Assembly: GCA_947683625.1 (NCBI GenBank)
Contig: CANTUR010000166.1
Span: 1,829,001 to 1,893,000 of the forward strand
Source: Mallotus nudiflorus
Lineage: Eukaryota; Streptophyta; Magnoliopsida; Malpighiales; Euphorbiaceae
Direction: 5' to 3'
DNA length: 64,000 nt
Below the pieces are notes generated by a model. It did not search any database and was not told the DNA's origin. It saw only the letters and a program-made list of their open reading frames with translations. Positions within the stretch are counted from its first letter, which is position 1; every line of letters starts with the position of its first letter. Below, piece by piece: positions 36,426 through 49,875 of the stretch. The position numbers were made by a program, and so were the translations under genes.

Positions 36426-39400
36426 ATGTCTACGCCGCATTCCCTTCTCCTCTGTTCTCCTCTAATTCTCTTAATCTTCCACGCTGTCTTCGTTTTATCA
36501 GCTACCGATTTCACTAAACACCGTCGTCCGATGATAATTCCTCTCCATCTTACAACCTCTAACATCTCTACGCACCGTAGATCCTTCACCGGCGACTATC
36601 ACCGTCGTCAGCTCCACAATTCTGACCTCCCTAGCGCACATATGCGTCTCTATGACGATCTCCTCTCCAACGGGTTAGTTCTCTTCTCTCGTCCACTCTA
36701 AAATTCTTGTGGTCATTTCAATTCTTTTTTCAGAATCTGTGAGTTTTTTGATTGTTCTGTTTTTCAGTTACTATACGACGCGTCTATTTATTGGTACTCC
36801 GCCTCAAGAATTCGCTCTTATTGTGGATACTGGCAGTACTGTCACATATGTTCCGTGCGCTACATGTGAACAGTGCGGCAAGCATCAGGTTTAATTGGCG
36901 GTTTGCTTATTTAGAATATGCAATTCTGTTGGTTGCAGATTGAATTAAATTAGGGTTTTAGTTGTTCGACAGCTAATGTATTTGTTGTTATATAGGATCC
37001 GAGGTTCCAACCGGAGTCATCTAGTACCTATAAACCGATAAAATGTAACCCTAGTTGTAATTGTGATGATAAAGGGAAGCAATGCACTTACGAGAGACGG
37101 TATGCTGAGATGAGCTCTAGTAGTGGCGTGCTTGCTGATGATGTTATTTCTTTTGGAAATGAAAGTGAACTCAAACCTCAGCGTGCTGTTTTCGGTTGTG
37201 AAACTGCCGAAACTGGTGACCTTTTTAGCCAGCGTGCTGATGGTATAATGGGGTTGGGCCGCGGTCGGCTTAGTATTGTCGATCAGCTTGTTGAAAAGGA
37301 GGTTGTTGGTGATTCGTTTTCTTTATGTTACGGTGGAATGGATGTTGGTGGGGGTGCTATGGTTCTTGGTAGTATTTCTCCACCCCATGATATGGTTTTT
37401 GCCCATTCAGATCCTTACCGCAGGTATGATGCTTTCTTAACATCAAGGTCATTGATGGATTTTTAATAATTAGGCATCCATTTTAGTGCATCTCACACAT
37501 TTACTGTAGTTTTTGGATGACAACAGTCCATATTACAATATTGAGCTGAAGGAACTACATGTGGCTGGGAAGCGATTAAATTTAAACCCAAGAGTTTTCG
37601 ATGGAAAACATGGAACAGTTTTAGACAGTGGTACTACATACGCTTACCTTCCAGAAGAAGCTTTTCATACATTCAAGGATGCTGTAAGATAGCATAGCTC
37701 TCAGTTCAATCCTCTCTTACTTTAGCTGCTTCAAAAGTCTAGTTTGCACTCTTGTCAAGTTGTTCGTTTGCTTATCATGCTTGGCTTTTTTCTTTTTTTT
37801 CCTTCTTTTGGTATATTTATTCTGGAGTCCAATTTAACAGTGAACTGATATTAATGATAGAAACCTTCATGATCAAGTCACCATGCTGGGTACTGTATAT
37901 AAGCTTAGGTTTGGAATTTGTTGTGAACTTGTTCAGCTGCTGTTAATTGATGCTGATACTCATGGTGCTGCACTGGACAATAATTGCAGCAGATAATAGT
38001 AGTTGCATTTGCATAAGATACACTTCAGTGCTTCTGTTCTGCTATACTCTTTGCTGCTTCAGTTCTTATTGCAGTGTCAATGCCTTAGACTGGCTTTTTG
38101 TGGTTTCCTTACTGGAGGTCTTGGTATAAATTGTGTTATGTACTTGGTGCAGATTATGAAAGAAATCAAATTTCTCAAACAGATCCATGGTCCAGATCCA
38201 AATTACAATGATATTTGCTTTTCTGGCGCTGGAAGGTGTTGCTTTTGATATGCATGTATCTTGATGTTTAGCATTGTATCCTTGGATTGGATTTGATGAG
38301 TGTTTCTCTAAATGTTATTCAGGGATGTTTCTCAGCTATCCAAAATTTTTCCAGAGGTTAATATGGTATTCGGCAATGGTCAAAAGCTGTCCCTATCTCC
38401 AGAGAACTACCTCTTCCGGGTAATTTGACCAATTATAGTTCTTACATTAATTTTTAAACCTCCTGTCCCCCTCAAAAGGCAGGGAAGAGGTCTTTTGCTG
38501 TTATTTTAACTTTTATTTCTTCATTCAAACTCCATTGTTTGTTCTTTTTTCCTTTTCTCTTACATGGCATGCTTTAAAGCATACGAAGGTTAGTGGCGCA
38601 TATTGCTTGGGAATTTTCCAGAATGGGAAAGATCCAACTACTCTTTTAGGAGGTATAATATCATTTACTTCTTCAACACCCATCCCCACCCTGCACAGGT
38701 GCACTGGATATCATAGCTTTAGCAGTTGTCATGGTGATTGAAATCCACACTCTAAATTTATGTATATGGATCAAAGTTGAGGCTTGTCATAACCCTAAGC
38801 TATTCTCACCAAGCAAAATGCAGGACCCATAAGAGGCCTCTCTGATTCAATTTTCTTATGTTGTTTGACACAGGAATTGTAGTGCGAAATACTCTTGTTA
38901 CTTACGATCGGGAGAATGATAAAATTGGGTTCTGGAAAACTAATTGCTCTGAACTATGGAAGAGACTGCAAGTTCATGGTGTTCCTCCTCCAGCACCTGT
39001 AGTTTTACCTAGCGGTAATAAAAGTGGTAGTGATAATAAAAGTGGAGGCATTCCGCCTGTGCAAGCCCCAATTGGATTGCCTCAAGATTTTTTCCCAGGT
39101 ACAACAAGTTTTAATCATGTCCATTAAGCTGTTCTTTAATACATGAAGCCAAACAAATTCTCAACTTATATTGCCAATTATGTTCATTTTATTTCTACTC
39201 TTATTGTTCTTGTTCTTAATTTTAGTAGCCATGCTATTAGCAAGCTATCAATTGTTTTTCGTTGGAGGATTGTGTTTCTTGCAGCACTCAATGAATTGAC
39301 GATTTTATTTTTTAAATTTTGGACTCTTGCATCTGGCTTGATCCAAGTATATTGTTTTCTTTGGGATCAAAGATACTTGAAGTAAAGTAGGATCTTAGAT

Positions 39401-40731
39401 CCTTATCCACTATATATAGCTATTGTGATATGAGTCCTGAGGTGGGATTTTAGCTACCTTCCTGAAATTTTAAGTTTTTGAATAGGTATTTTAGATTTTT
39501 TGCCCCTTTAGAACATGTTACATATGATCTGTAGGTAAGAATTCTGGCAACTCTCAGTTATTTTCCAGTTTTCTTTCTTGAGCATTGAACTATCTTAATG
39601 TCTGTTGATCTTCATTTGAGAATTTCATCTTTGCATGTTTTATGATATTGCAATTATAAATTTATCTAGTAAGATTTTTTTTTGTCAATTATTACCTTGT
39701 AATGTTTACTTTGGCCCAAGAATAAACCTCAGTTGATTTGAGTGCGCATTCTATTTGTTAGTATAATGCTTAATATTATTGAATTCCTAATGACGTTGCC
39801 TCCTGCATGTGATATCAGGTGAATTCCGAATTGGAATTATTACATTTGATATGTTGATGAATATCAACAACTCCAACATGATGCCTAACTTAACAGAAGT
39901 AGCAGAGCTTATTGCCCATGAGTTGCAAATTGATAAATTACAGGTACTTTGAGTTATTTTTCCACAGGACATTATTGTTTGTTTTAAATTAAGCTCTCAA
40001 TCTAACCCAGCCAAATCAACACAATGACTTGCTGTATCTAATTTTATGGGTGATGTGTAACCATGATTTTTGGTAAAAGATGCATACCCATGTAATTACT
40101 TCTTGTTGGCTTCTTATGAATAAAAACTATTTGATCTGACACTTGTGTGGCTGCACAATTTTCAGGTTCGTATGTTGAATTTTACCTCAGAAGGATATAG
40201 TTACCATGTTAGATGGGGGATCTTTCCTGCAGGATCTGCAGATTACATCTCTAATACCACAGCAATGGTAATTATACTATTTTGTCACCAGAGAAATAAT
40301 TAGCTCAGTTTGATCCTTTCCTATTAGACTTTAGGGTTGCAACTAATTCTTGTTTGTTTGTTGTGCGCAGAACATAATATTTCAGTTAAGGGATCACCGA
40401 TTGCAGCTTCCTGAGAGGTTTGGTAGCTATCAGTTGGTTAAATTGAAGATTGAGCCTCAGAAAAAGCCGTACGTTTAAGTTGGAAGAATGATTCTTGTGT
40501 TTGTGCCTTTTCTGTATTTTGCTTGCTAATTTTGTTGCTCTGGTGCCTTACAGGACATGGTGGCATAAACACTTTTTGGTGGTGGCTGCTGGGGTTGTGA
40601 CTACCTTCCTTGTTAGTTTATTAAGTATTGGCATATGGATGGTTTGGAGGCACAGAAAACAAGCGCTAGGTACATATGAACCTGTTGGTGGCATTGTTCC
40701 TGAGCAAGAGCTCCAGCCATTAGCATCTTAA
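36426..40731 (+). CDS. Membrane-anchored nucellin-like aspartic protease
   Basis: Twelve exons: 36426-36673, 36768-36888, 36996-37423, 37527-37683, 38153-38235, 38323-38419, 38580-38652, 38874-39098, 39819-39943, 40166-40267, 40371-40468, 40554-40731; all GT-AG with consistent phases, product 644 aa. Start: the first in-frame ATG, followed by a hydrophobic signal peptide. Catalytic motifs are VDTGST (exon 2) and LDSGTT (exon 4); the Cys-rich insert CATCEQCGKHQ and the CNPSCNCDDKGKQC segment mark the atypical plant class. A Pro/Ser-rich linker (PPPAPVVLP ... SGNKSG) leads to an extra ~170-residue domain (EFRIGIITFDMLMN onward). Near the C-terminus is one transmembrane helix (HFLVVAAGVVTTFLVSLLSI) and a short cytosolic tail. 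It probably acts as a single-pass protease at the plasma membrane or in the secretory system; the substrate is unknown. No defect is seen. Confidence 0.92.
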
Positions 40732-43461
40732 CATTCTCGTCACAGTGCACTTAAATACTAATTAAATCATTGACTGCATGATTTTTTAGACGATCAAAAT
40801 GCGCTGTCCCTCCATCTGTTGTTGTAAATTGAATAGAATTGAAAGGAAGATAGAAAGAAAAATAGAGTGATTACTAGATGTGTATTGTACTGGATGTTCT
40901 CTACGAGGAAAATAGTTCTGTTCTGTGTATGATAATTCGTAGGCATGACGATGAAAAAAGTTTACCGAAAGAAACTGCCCATTGCATCTCTTGTTTCCTC
41001 AAACTTTATACAGTGCTAAAGTATCTCAGGTTGTTAAAGCTTCTTATCACTGGAATTAAGCAATTCCAATTTAATGTATTTTGTAATGTCAAATTGCTCT
41101 TAATTTTATTTGGGATCAAAGGGGATATATAATCATTCTTTTATTTCGCTCAGCCGTAATTTATGTCCATTACTTCTTTATTTATTTGAAAAAATTCATT
41201 AAATATTTTAACCCTGCTACTGTACCACTAAATCTAAATTTTCAGAGCATGCAATGTGATAATTTATATTTTAATATAAAAAAATCATACTTTGAATCAT
41301 GAAATTAAAACAATCCATCAAACGTTAATTTAAAAAATAAAGTGGTTTTTTATTTTCTTTTCAAAAAAAATAAAATAAATAGAGTGGGGCTTTTCTATTT
41401 GCTCATTTGGTTTATTAAATAAAAGAAAAAAAAAAGTGAGATATTTCCTTTGCTTTCTCAGGCAGAGTTGGCCCGATAGCCAATTGATGGAAAGGAAATA
41501 GTGGTAGGGTTACGTGGCACGAATCAGATGGATATCATAAAGGAAGTGGGGACCTCCACTGTGAAAGAGGCACCTTAGGTGGTACACTTTCACATGAATA
41601 AAATCAGTCAAGCTCAGCTCAGTCCTTGCAAAGTCACAAAAGCGTGTTCTGTTACCCCACTGGCCACTCTCGCCTCCTACTGTACCTTAAAAAATATCAA
41701 CTCAATTGCAGTCTCCTTTAGGAAAAAAAAATATATTTACCTATTTATTTATTATTTGAAAATAAAAAATTAATTGCCTTTATTAATTTTACTTTTATTT
41801 TTAACTAATAAAATAATTATTTTAATATTTTAATAAGAAATATCATAGTAATACATAACTGTTTTTTATACTCAAGACTTTTAACGATTTTTATAATTTC
41901 ATAAAATTATCTTAAATAACAAATAAGATAAAATGATTATAAATTCAGTATTGTCTCCAAGTTGAATTTTTTTTTCTCAAAAAAAAAAAAAAAATCTTAA
42001 ATTTCACACATTAGTTTGGTTATTCTTTAATTCAACTTTTCACCTTCTCCTTCCTCCGTTCTCCATTTCTTTTACATCTTCTTCTTTTCTTCACTGTTCA
42101 TGGAATGGCCAAAAATCACTTAAAAAATTTAATATTTTATAATATTAATAGTAGTAGATTTTCATAATTTAAGCTTAGATCTTAAATTAATATAAATTTT
42201 TAACCCATTTTATAAATAAGTTTTTTTATTTTTTTGATGTATCTTGTGTGGTTTAATCTCATCTCCAATGTTAGTTCAACTTCAACATGAAGAGAAATCA
42301 AACATTCAAATTTATACTTAATTTTTCAAATTTGATATGTTTTTTTTTTTCAAGTTTAGTTACCCCTAACTTTTAAAAACTAGAAGTAGAACTGTATATA
42401 TTTATCTAATTCTTAGAGTTAAGCACACATTATATTTTCGGATGGTATCAACATTTAATTTGAGTGTAAACAATTTAGACTATTTGTTTAGTTAGTCTCA
42501 GAAACTATTTTTGTAGTCAACAAATTTAGTGGTTTACTACTATATTTTGTAATTTCTTGTATTTCTTCATTTTAATAAAATCTAATCTAATGTTTCAAAA
42601 AGATTTTGGTTAATTCTTTTAATTATCTAGATACAATCTATCATTAAGCTAGTATTAAAAGAATAATAATTTTTAATATACCAAATCAATATCAAATATT
42701 TTTTAATAGTTGTTTTGGAAGAAAAAAAAACTTAATTTTTTTAGCTAGCAAATAAATACAAAAAAAGTACAATTATTTCTGAAATAAAATTAATTATTTT
42801 TACATGTTAAAATCTTTCGATTAAAGGCACAAGTCCCTAATGTTTAGACAAAAACAAGGCAATTTGACTTAATAAATGAAAATGGCTGTTTTTCTCCTAT
42901 CGTGTCTAGTGCTACTTCATATATATGCGTCCACAAATGACCCCAATATAAATTTTATGGCAGATATCTTCCAAAAAAAAAAAAGAAAACATTTATGGCA
43001 GATATTATCTGGTGATTTTGCGCTTGTAAAGTCACGCACACCAATTGTTCCCAAATTTCCTAGCCGATGGATACCATAAAACCCCAACGTACAGATTCCA
43101 TATATATATGCAGCAAGTCATCATGTTTGGTTTCCCGGAAAATCATTTTCTAGCTTGTCAAGCATCGTATAGGAAATTTAAGTATGATAGATACTTAACT
43201 GTAATATTATAATTGATTCAACAAAGACAAATCTTTAATTAGTTCAATACATAGTAAATAGAATCCAAATAAACATCACAGAGCAGGTACACACTAGCAC
43301 GAAGCAGTACTGATGCTTATTCCCCTCTCTCTCTCTCTCCATAGATATGTGACCTAATAACCATGTGATACATTAACCATATAATCGACGATACACTTAT
43401 AGTCCATGCATCGAGAAGAAAGAACAAACAGTTGGGCATGTATCATGTCATTACGTTAATT
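40732..43461. other. Intergenic between protease and snakin genes
   Basis: Protease 3' UTR, then AT-rich sequence without a recognised gene. The stretch 42040-42250 resembles 47035-47250 loosely (CT-rich block, then TTTAACCCATTTTATAAA / TTTAACCTATTTAAAAA), suggesting an old dispersed repeat that I cannot name. Confidence 0.45.
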
Positions 43462-43872
43462 TCAAGGACACTTAGGCTTGCCCTTGGAGTTCTTCATGTC
43501 CCTATAACAAGGGCACTCATGCTTGTTCCCAGAAGTACCAGAAGGCACGCACTTGCACTTCTCACAGCAAATTCCACAGTACTTCAAGCACCGATCTTTC
43601 ACTCCCGCTTTTGAACACCTCACTCCACACTTTGAGTCACAGAACACTGCATCCCCCCCCAAAAAAACAAAATAAAAAAAAGAAGCAAAAAATAAACGAT
43701 CAGATCAAACTTCCCAATTTTGTCACTGAACAAAACCCATCAAAAGAAAGGGAGAAAAAAAAGTATTTTCAGGTAAAAATCATTTACCTGAACCTGCCAC
43801 TGTAACCTCAAACAAAGAGGAAGTGAGAACAAGGGACGACACCAGCAAAACAGCTACAAAAACTGGCTTCAT
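43462..43872 (-). CDS. Snakin/GASA cysteine-rich secreted peptide
   Basis: Two exons on the minus strand: 43788-43872 (85 nt) and 43462-43646 (185 nt), split in phase 1 (TTCAG|gtaaat ... gatgcag|TG); product 89 aa. Exon 1 encodes a signal peptide (MKPVFVAVLLVSSLVLTSS). The mature part is the GASA domain with 12 cysteines in the conserved pattern, including CGVRC, RCLKYCGICCEKCKCVP and the terminal KPKCP. Short spacing between signal peptide and domain resembles snakin-1. GASA peptides are apoplastic, often gibberellin-regulated, and act in growth or as antimicrobials. An in-frame ATG in exon 2 (43662) reads from intron sequence and is not the start because it lacks the signal peptide. Confidence 0.93.
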
Positions 43873-44009
43873 TATTCTTTTCCTCTGAGCTATCTTTTAG
43901 TGTATAAAATAGCACTCTACTAAAGCAGAATTGGCTGAAAGTAGTAGCTTCTTGAAAGAATTGGCAAGTGACTATATGGTGGAGGTAAAACCAAGGGCGA
44001 AGGAGGGGT

Positions 44010-44017
44010 TATTTATA
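44010..44017 (-). promoter_or_regulatory. TATA box of the snakin gene
   Basis: Minus-strand TATAAATA within CTATAAATAACCCC, about 138 bp upstream of the ATG at 43872. This leaves a 5' UTR of roughly 100-110 nt, a usual size. Assigned by motif and position only. Confidence 0.6.
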
Positions 44018-45377
44018 GTACCAACGTAGGGTTGGTGAAAAGATTAGGAATTTGCATTTTCTGGTCCGTACCCTACGAAATAATTAAATATTGTTACATC
44101 AAAAGATTAAAAAAAATTACAGTCTGTAATGTGGTTTTAATTGAAAGAAGCTTCTGGTTCTGGGGTGGGTTCATCTTGTGCTTTCAACTCTCTTTTCTGT
44201 TGAACTAAACAAAACAAAATTAATAGTTAGCAGCGCTCTCCTCTCCCTTCATTCATTTCTACCATCCATAATTCTATTCAATTGTGCCAAGTGCTAACAA
44301 GCTGTGGCCTGTAGTGGACGCACTTATTTTTCTGATATATGAATGTTAATTCTGAACATTATATGTAGTCACATTATATTTTTACAGTAATATTTAAATT
44401 AATTCGAATTAATTAAAATTTAATATATTTTAAATCTTAATAATAATATATATATAATCCGCTATTAAATTCATGAATTCATCTGGGTTTCTTATTCTAA
44501 TTAATAAAATGCTTTAATTTCACCTATTCCTAAAGCCATTACTTGAAGCTAAATTTTGTCTTACATTACGCCAACCAAATATGTCCAAAGTTAATTACGT
44601 GAAGCTTCCAGCTGCCACCTTTTCTGCTTTTCTCCTCTGTTTTTTACTTTTTCCCTCATTTTAACTCTAATAAACAGACTGATTTTCTTTTTGTTTAAAA
44701 TAAACTCCTTAAATGTAATTTTTTGAACACTATATTATATATAAAATTAATTTTCATCCATATTTCATATTAATATTAATTTAAAACAATTTGATATGAT
44801 CAGCATTTTAGTATACAATTTTCCGTGAGAAAATATTTTTCACATGAAAATTTAATAAAAACTTTACTCTATCTCATGAGCCTAGGCCATAGCAAATCAA
44901 ATTAACTATTGTTATTTGAAAAAGCATAACCAATGTTTTTTTTTTCAAAATAAAATATTTCATTAATTAAGGATTAATACACAAGGAATGGAGAAAGATT
45001 TTACAAAATTTAACATTACCGACTAATGTTGCTCATAAAATACAAAGCATAAAGAATAAGAAGAATATAACAACAGAAAAAAACCTAAAAGTAGCCACAA
45101 AAACATGAAACAACGGTACCGCATGTTGAGGCTGAAAAATTTGGCCAATATGAGAGCCAAATTATGGTATGTAGACTCCAGCATCCTTTATGTAAGAATG
45201 GGTGTGATAGAATTCATTTTACAATTTATAAAGAAGACTTTCAATATTGGATAAGTCAAATTAAGGCGATTCAGAGTAAAAAGTCATCTTCTTCCACTTT
45301 TTCTATACATCCACATAGCACACATCTCCCTTTTATATTAAGGGATCTCTCATGGAGAGAAAACAAAATACTCATAA
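44018..45377. other. Intergenic; possible LINE 3' end
   Basis: AT-rich upstream region of the snakin gene. From about 44948 to 45115 the minus strand reads like the 3' UTR of a plant LINE (CTTTGTATTTTATGAGC ... TTAATGAAATATTTTATTTT then an A-run), but no coding part or clear target duplication was found, so this is tentative. Confidence 0.35.
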
Positions 45378-45850
45378 AATGAAGCTTTATTCTAAGGTTC
45401 GAATAGAAACCTCTAAACTTTTCATTGTCAAACTATTTTTTATTGTCTGTAATCAAAGTATGAGGGATGTCAAATCTGCAAATGATCTCTCTTCAGAAGA
45501 AATGTTGTATCCGAGCTTCTGTGATGGTGGGAACTGCCTCCACTTCTAGCCATTTAGTGAAATGGTCTATAGCCATGATCAGGAACTTTTTTTGTGAAGT
45601 GAAAGTTGGGAAGGGACCTAGGATGTCCATCCCTCACATGACGAAGGACCATGGACTACCGATTGGATGAAGAGGGTAAGAAGGTCTGTGATTGTGTTGA
45701 GCGAATTGCTAGCACTTGTGACATACTTGAGTTAGCTTTTAGGCATCATTAGACATGGTAGGCCAATAGTATCATTGGAGTAGTGCTTTCTAGGTTAGTG
45801 TGTAATGTGATTCATGTGCTCAACAAATTCCTTCATGAATTTCCCTAAGT
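45378..45850 (-). pseudogene. Gypsy (Tat/Athila-type) integrase fragment
   Basis: Minus-strand translation shows the zinc-binding end YYWPTMSNDA and CHKC, then HNHRPSYPLHPIGSPWSF, GMDILGPFP, KKFLIMAIDHFTKWLEVEA (the first catalytic Asp region), and further on IICRFDIPHTLITDN (the second Asp). Several stops interrupt it (after LLQ, after the CHKC pair, before GMDILGPFP, after NKK). This arrangement is that of Tat/Ogre/Athila integrases and differs from the Tekay element at 10-19 kb. No RT or LTRs of this element were found nearby. Confidence 0.82.
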
Positions 45851-46150
45851 ATGTAATTTCCTTTATCTAGAGTGACGCACTTAGAACATGGGTATGAAAG
45901 GAATTTTCTATAAAGTTTCCCTTGTTGAATAGAATTATAAAGAAGACTTAGGACACAGAAAAATTTAATCCTTGCATTCTAAGAATATCACACTCTTTGA
46001 TAACAGCTCCAAATCAAGAGAAATAATATATATATATATATATATATATATTCACAAATTTTTTTCGGCCTAAAGATGAAGAAGATTTAATTGAATTTTA
46101 TATAATATTCAACCATTAAGTTTAAGTCGAACATAGTTAATATTTTTTTT

Positions 46151-46248
46151 AAACAACTGGGAAGTTAAGGAGAAATGAAAAATTAAACTTATAACCTCAC
46201 TTTATAATATTTATCATTTGTGCCATTAAATTACAAAAAGAGTACTGC
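46151..46248 (-). mobile_element. Second copy of the short SINE family
   Basis: Minus strand aligns end to end with the SINE at 7517-7614: shared TTTTT(G/A)TA, TATTATAAAGTGAGGTTATA / CATTATAAGGTGAGATTATA, AATTT, CCC, AGTTG and a terminal A-run. It is flanked by TAATAT-T-run sequences (46138-46150 and 46249-46263), an imperfect target duplication differing by one C. Both copies are about 98 bp. Confidence 0.72.
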
Positions 46249-46263
46249 TAATATCTTTTTTTT

Positions 46264-48289
46264 ACAAATATTGCAATAATGTGTTATTGATGTATTTATG
46301 ACATGATATTTATGGGTACCTTTTCTTATTTAGCAATGCAATTCTATTAAGGTACCCAGTTCAAAAACTAGCAGACTGTTAATTTCTACAAATTTGGCAA
46401 CAAATGGCATTGAGGACCGAAGCCAATAGTTGATAGATAGAGTTTAGCAGTCCCCTTCGGCCTCATGTCATCAAGTCCTACAATTATTTTGCTTCCCTAT
46501 TCAGGGATTCAAGCTGGTGCTTCATCATTTGAATGATTGAATCGAAATGTTACCTTACTCATTGCTGGTCCATGCACATGCAGTCCAAGCCACCGTAAGC
46601 TTATCCTCGATGGAATTGCTAAAATAAGATAATTGTAAACCATTCATTTCCTGTTTTCATAAGTTCAAATTGCAAAGTCACAAGATAACTTCCACAATGA
46701 CAATAATAATAATAATAATAACTTGGAGAATGGAAAGGGTTGGAATTGACAACTGAATTATGCCTCTTAAAAATTTCGTCATTTTATCAAATTCTCACGG
46801 ATACAACTATTAAATTATACAAAATTATGTTTATAAAGATACAAATTATGCTTATAAAAATATAAAAATACGGCTACTAAATTATGCATTTATATATCTT
46901 AAAATTAGACAAATGTGATTAAAAAAAAATTAACTGACGTAAATGGTAATCATTAAATTATTTTTTCCAATTTTTTGAAATGTACGTTTATGCTAGGCTG
47001 GTTGAAGGAGCATAAAAAAATAAAAAAAGGCTCTTCTCCGTCTCTCCTTTTTTACTGACTTCGTTTTCGGGTCTTCATTATATATATTGTTTATGGGTAT
47101 TTTTTTATCATTTTTGGTCAAAAATATCCAAAAAAAACTTAATATTATATAATTTTAATTGTAGATCTATATGATTTGAGTCCAAATTTCAAATTTATAT
47201 GAGTTTTTAACCTATTTAAAAATAATTTTTTGTATATTTATGTGGATTTTTTCCCATTATAAATATTTGTTATATTTTATAATATTGTGGTTTTATTCAT
47301 AATAAAAGAAGAATCGGAAATTCAGATCAATTCAATATTCAAGCTCGATGATATATTTTTCAATTTTAGATATTTGTCCCTCCTTAAATCTTAGAGTTAA
47401 ATTATATGTTTTCTCATGAAATTAAACATAGCATATAATTTAATTTATTGAGTTTTGTATTTTTTCTCTCGTTTATATTTCAAGCTTTGGTAGATATGAG
47501 TGCTTTATTGTTTGATTACTGTAAATATCTTGCATTTCTTAGAAATTCTGTTTTGTCAAAAAAAAAAAAAGAAAAATCATCAAAACGTCTAATCCTCAAG
47601 CCTGAAGAAGAAAACATATTCACCAACTCTCTCCTTACAAGGAATTGCAGCTGTAAAGCTAAAAAGTATACATTCAAGCTTTTGTTTGTCCTTCACCCAG
47701 TAATTCATTAAACATCATTCCCATCCCATGTTAAATGGATGACCCACCCAACAACTCATAGCTGATCCTATGTATCGTGATGCTTCTAGTTGTTGTCGGT
47801 CCCATCGCATCCTCGAAGATTTTAATGATTTAAGCTAAGCTTCCACTCAAATTGAACGTATACCCATATGACCTCTATCCAATCATTGCAGTTTAGTGTC
47901 ACATTACAGGACTTATGAGCCACAATTTGAAAAGGAACAGTCTTAAGTCTTAACTATCTACTTAAAATGTGACCATATGTAAGATCCAATCTCAATGATC
48001 TTAGTTGGGCGAGAAAAATATTTCTCCTTCATACAACTAGTTAATTATATTGAGTCAAACGGGTTAGTTTTTTTTTTTAAAATACTATGTTTTTAAAAAA
48101 AAAATCATATTAAGTCGTTACTAATTATTTTTATTTAAACGATGTATAAGATTTGAATTATAATATCTATGTAGTTGTATTAAATAAATTATTAAAAAAT
48201 TTTAATGATTCAACACGAATTAAATTTAATTTAATAAATTTTAAATATTAATAGTTTTAAAAAATAATATATTATTAATTAGGATTCAA
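46264..48289. other. Gene-free region
   Basis: AT-rich with a short AAT microsatellite (about 46703-46720) and a CT-rich block near 47030. ORFs are short and match nothing I recognise. Confidence 0.45.
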
Positions 48290-48293
48290 TTTT

Positions 48294-48655
48294 TATAAAA
48301 TCACCCTAAGAATAAAATTTTCTAAATAGAAGTGTGGGGCCTTAATACAGCTAAAAAAAGGGTATGTTTTTAGTAATTAGAATGCAATATTTAATATTAT
48401 TATTATTATTATTATTTTAAACACATGTCTCACAATCTGACAAAGAACAAGCCACTTTAGCTAGCAAATCCGCAGCTTTGTTCGCAGATCGTTTCACAAA
48501 ACGAAAACAAATATTTTCGAAACAAGTGGCTAAAGCCTTACAATCATCCAAAATTAGACCAAAGCCTGAAGGAAATGAATGTGAATGCAATATTTATAAA
48601 AGTACCCTACGAATAAAATTTTCTGTGAGGACTTAATATAAGCTCAAAAAGGGCT
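48294..48655 (+). repeat. Imperfect direct duplication (~65 bp) flanking a LINE insert
   Basis: Copy 1 (about 48294-48362) and copy 2 (about 48594-48655) share ACCCTA(A/C)GAATAAAATTTTCT and then ACTTAATA/CCTTAATA, CAGCTAAAAA/AGCTCAAAAA and GGG. The LINE fragment lies between them. Confidence 0.55.
48394..48582 (-). mobile_element. 5'-truncated LINE fragment with RNase H-like tail
   Basis: Flanked by a perfect 14-bp direct repeat GAATGCAATATTTA (48380-48393 and 48583-48596). The minus strand encodes FGLILDDCKALA, FRFVKRSANKAADLLAK and VACSLSD, the C-terminal part of the reverse-transcriptase-associated RNase H domain of plant non-LTR elements. It ends in a (TAA)n tail (about 48395-48415). Length is only about 189 bp, consistent with strong 5' truncation during target-primed reverse transcription. 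Confidence 0.78.
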
Positions 48656-49875
48656 CTTTCTCTTGATTTCACTTCAAATCAAAGACAAGCTCACAAGTCA
48701 CAGCCAATGTACACAAAATTTCATAAATATTTTATTTATTTATTTTCTTAAGAAAACTATAATATAACTTTGTTTTTCATTAACTCTACTTTTACATTGC
48801 TTTTATTACTATAAGATTGAATGTATTGTCTTATTCAACGGTTATAAAATATATCTCTTCTTATTTACTAAATAGGGTTTCACTTTTTTTTTTTTTTGTC
48901 ATTTTTCTCCCAAGCCCAATGGCTCATCCCAAGTTTGTCTCATGTTCAAAATGGATTGAAACAATCTTCGGCCTATTGGCCTCTTTTTGTGTTGAGAGTT
49001 GAAATTAGAGATATTTATAAAAATAATATTTCATCTTTAAATGTTGTCAATAAAAATATTTTAATTTTTTTTTATAAATATACCATATCATAATTATAAA
49101 AATGGCTTTTATATTTTCAAAAATATACCCATATTTTTCTTTTTCATTTCTCTACCTTTTTCTTTTATTTTTTTATTAATTTTTTAACAGTTTTTATTCT
49201 CTTATTTTTAATTTTTTTATTCTTTTTATAAATTTTTATTTTTTCCTTTTTTCTTATATTTTTTCTTTCTCTTTTTTTTATTCTTTTTTATTTTTATTTT
49301 CTCTTTCTTTTTACTTTTCCTCTTTTTTTATAAATTTTTAATTTTGTACTTCCCTTCTTTTTTTTATTTTTATTTCTCTTTTTTTAAAAAATTATTTTTC
49401 TTAATTTTTCCTCTTTTTTTTTTATTAGTGAAACATTAACTAATATATTTTTTAGGATTTTATTTCAAAAATTCTTCAAGTGAGTTATAAGAATACACAA
49501 AATGTGATGATCAAAATACAAGCAACTCATATGTAACAAATTTTCTGTACATAATTGATTATTCAAGTTCTTAATGTGTGAAAGATGTAACATTCATTAT
49601 AATTGAACCAACACGACTATTTCTGAAAAGCAATAATGGAACTTTGGGTAAGGAAAATAAAATCATAATTCAAATTTCTAATGATTCTAAAATAGAATCA
49701 ATTTTATCAATATATTTTCAAGCATGAAAAATATAATTTTAACATTTTTAAGATTTCAAGGAGTCTAATATATTTGTAAAATACAAAATGATGCCTTATA
49801 ACTTCAAATTGAAGGACTAATCTCAAAACAAATCATAACTTAATTTAATAATATGTCAGTAAATGAAAGATGCAT
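48656..49875. other. Gene-free region with a T-rich tract
   Basis: About 49125-49430 is a strongly pyrimidine-rich stretch made almost only of T with C (TTTTTCTTTTATTTTTTTATT style). The rest is AT-rich without recognised genes. Confidence 0.5.
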
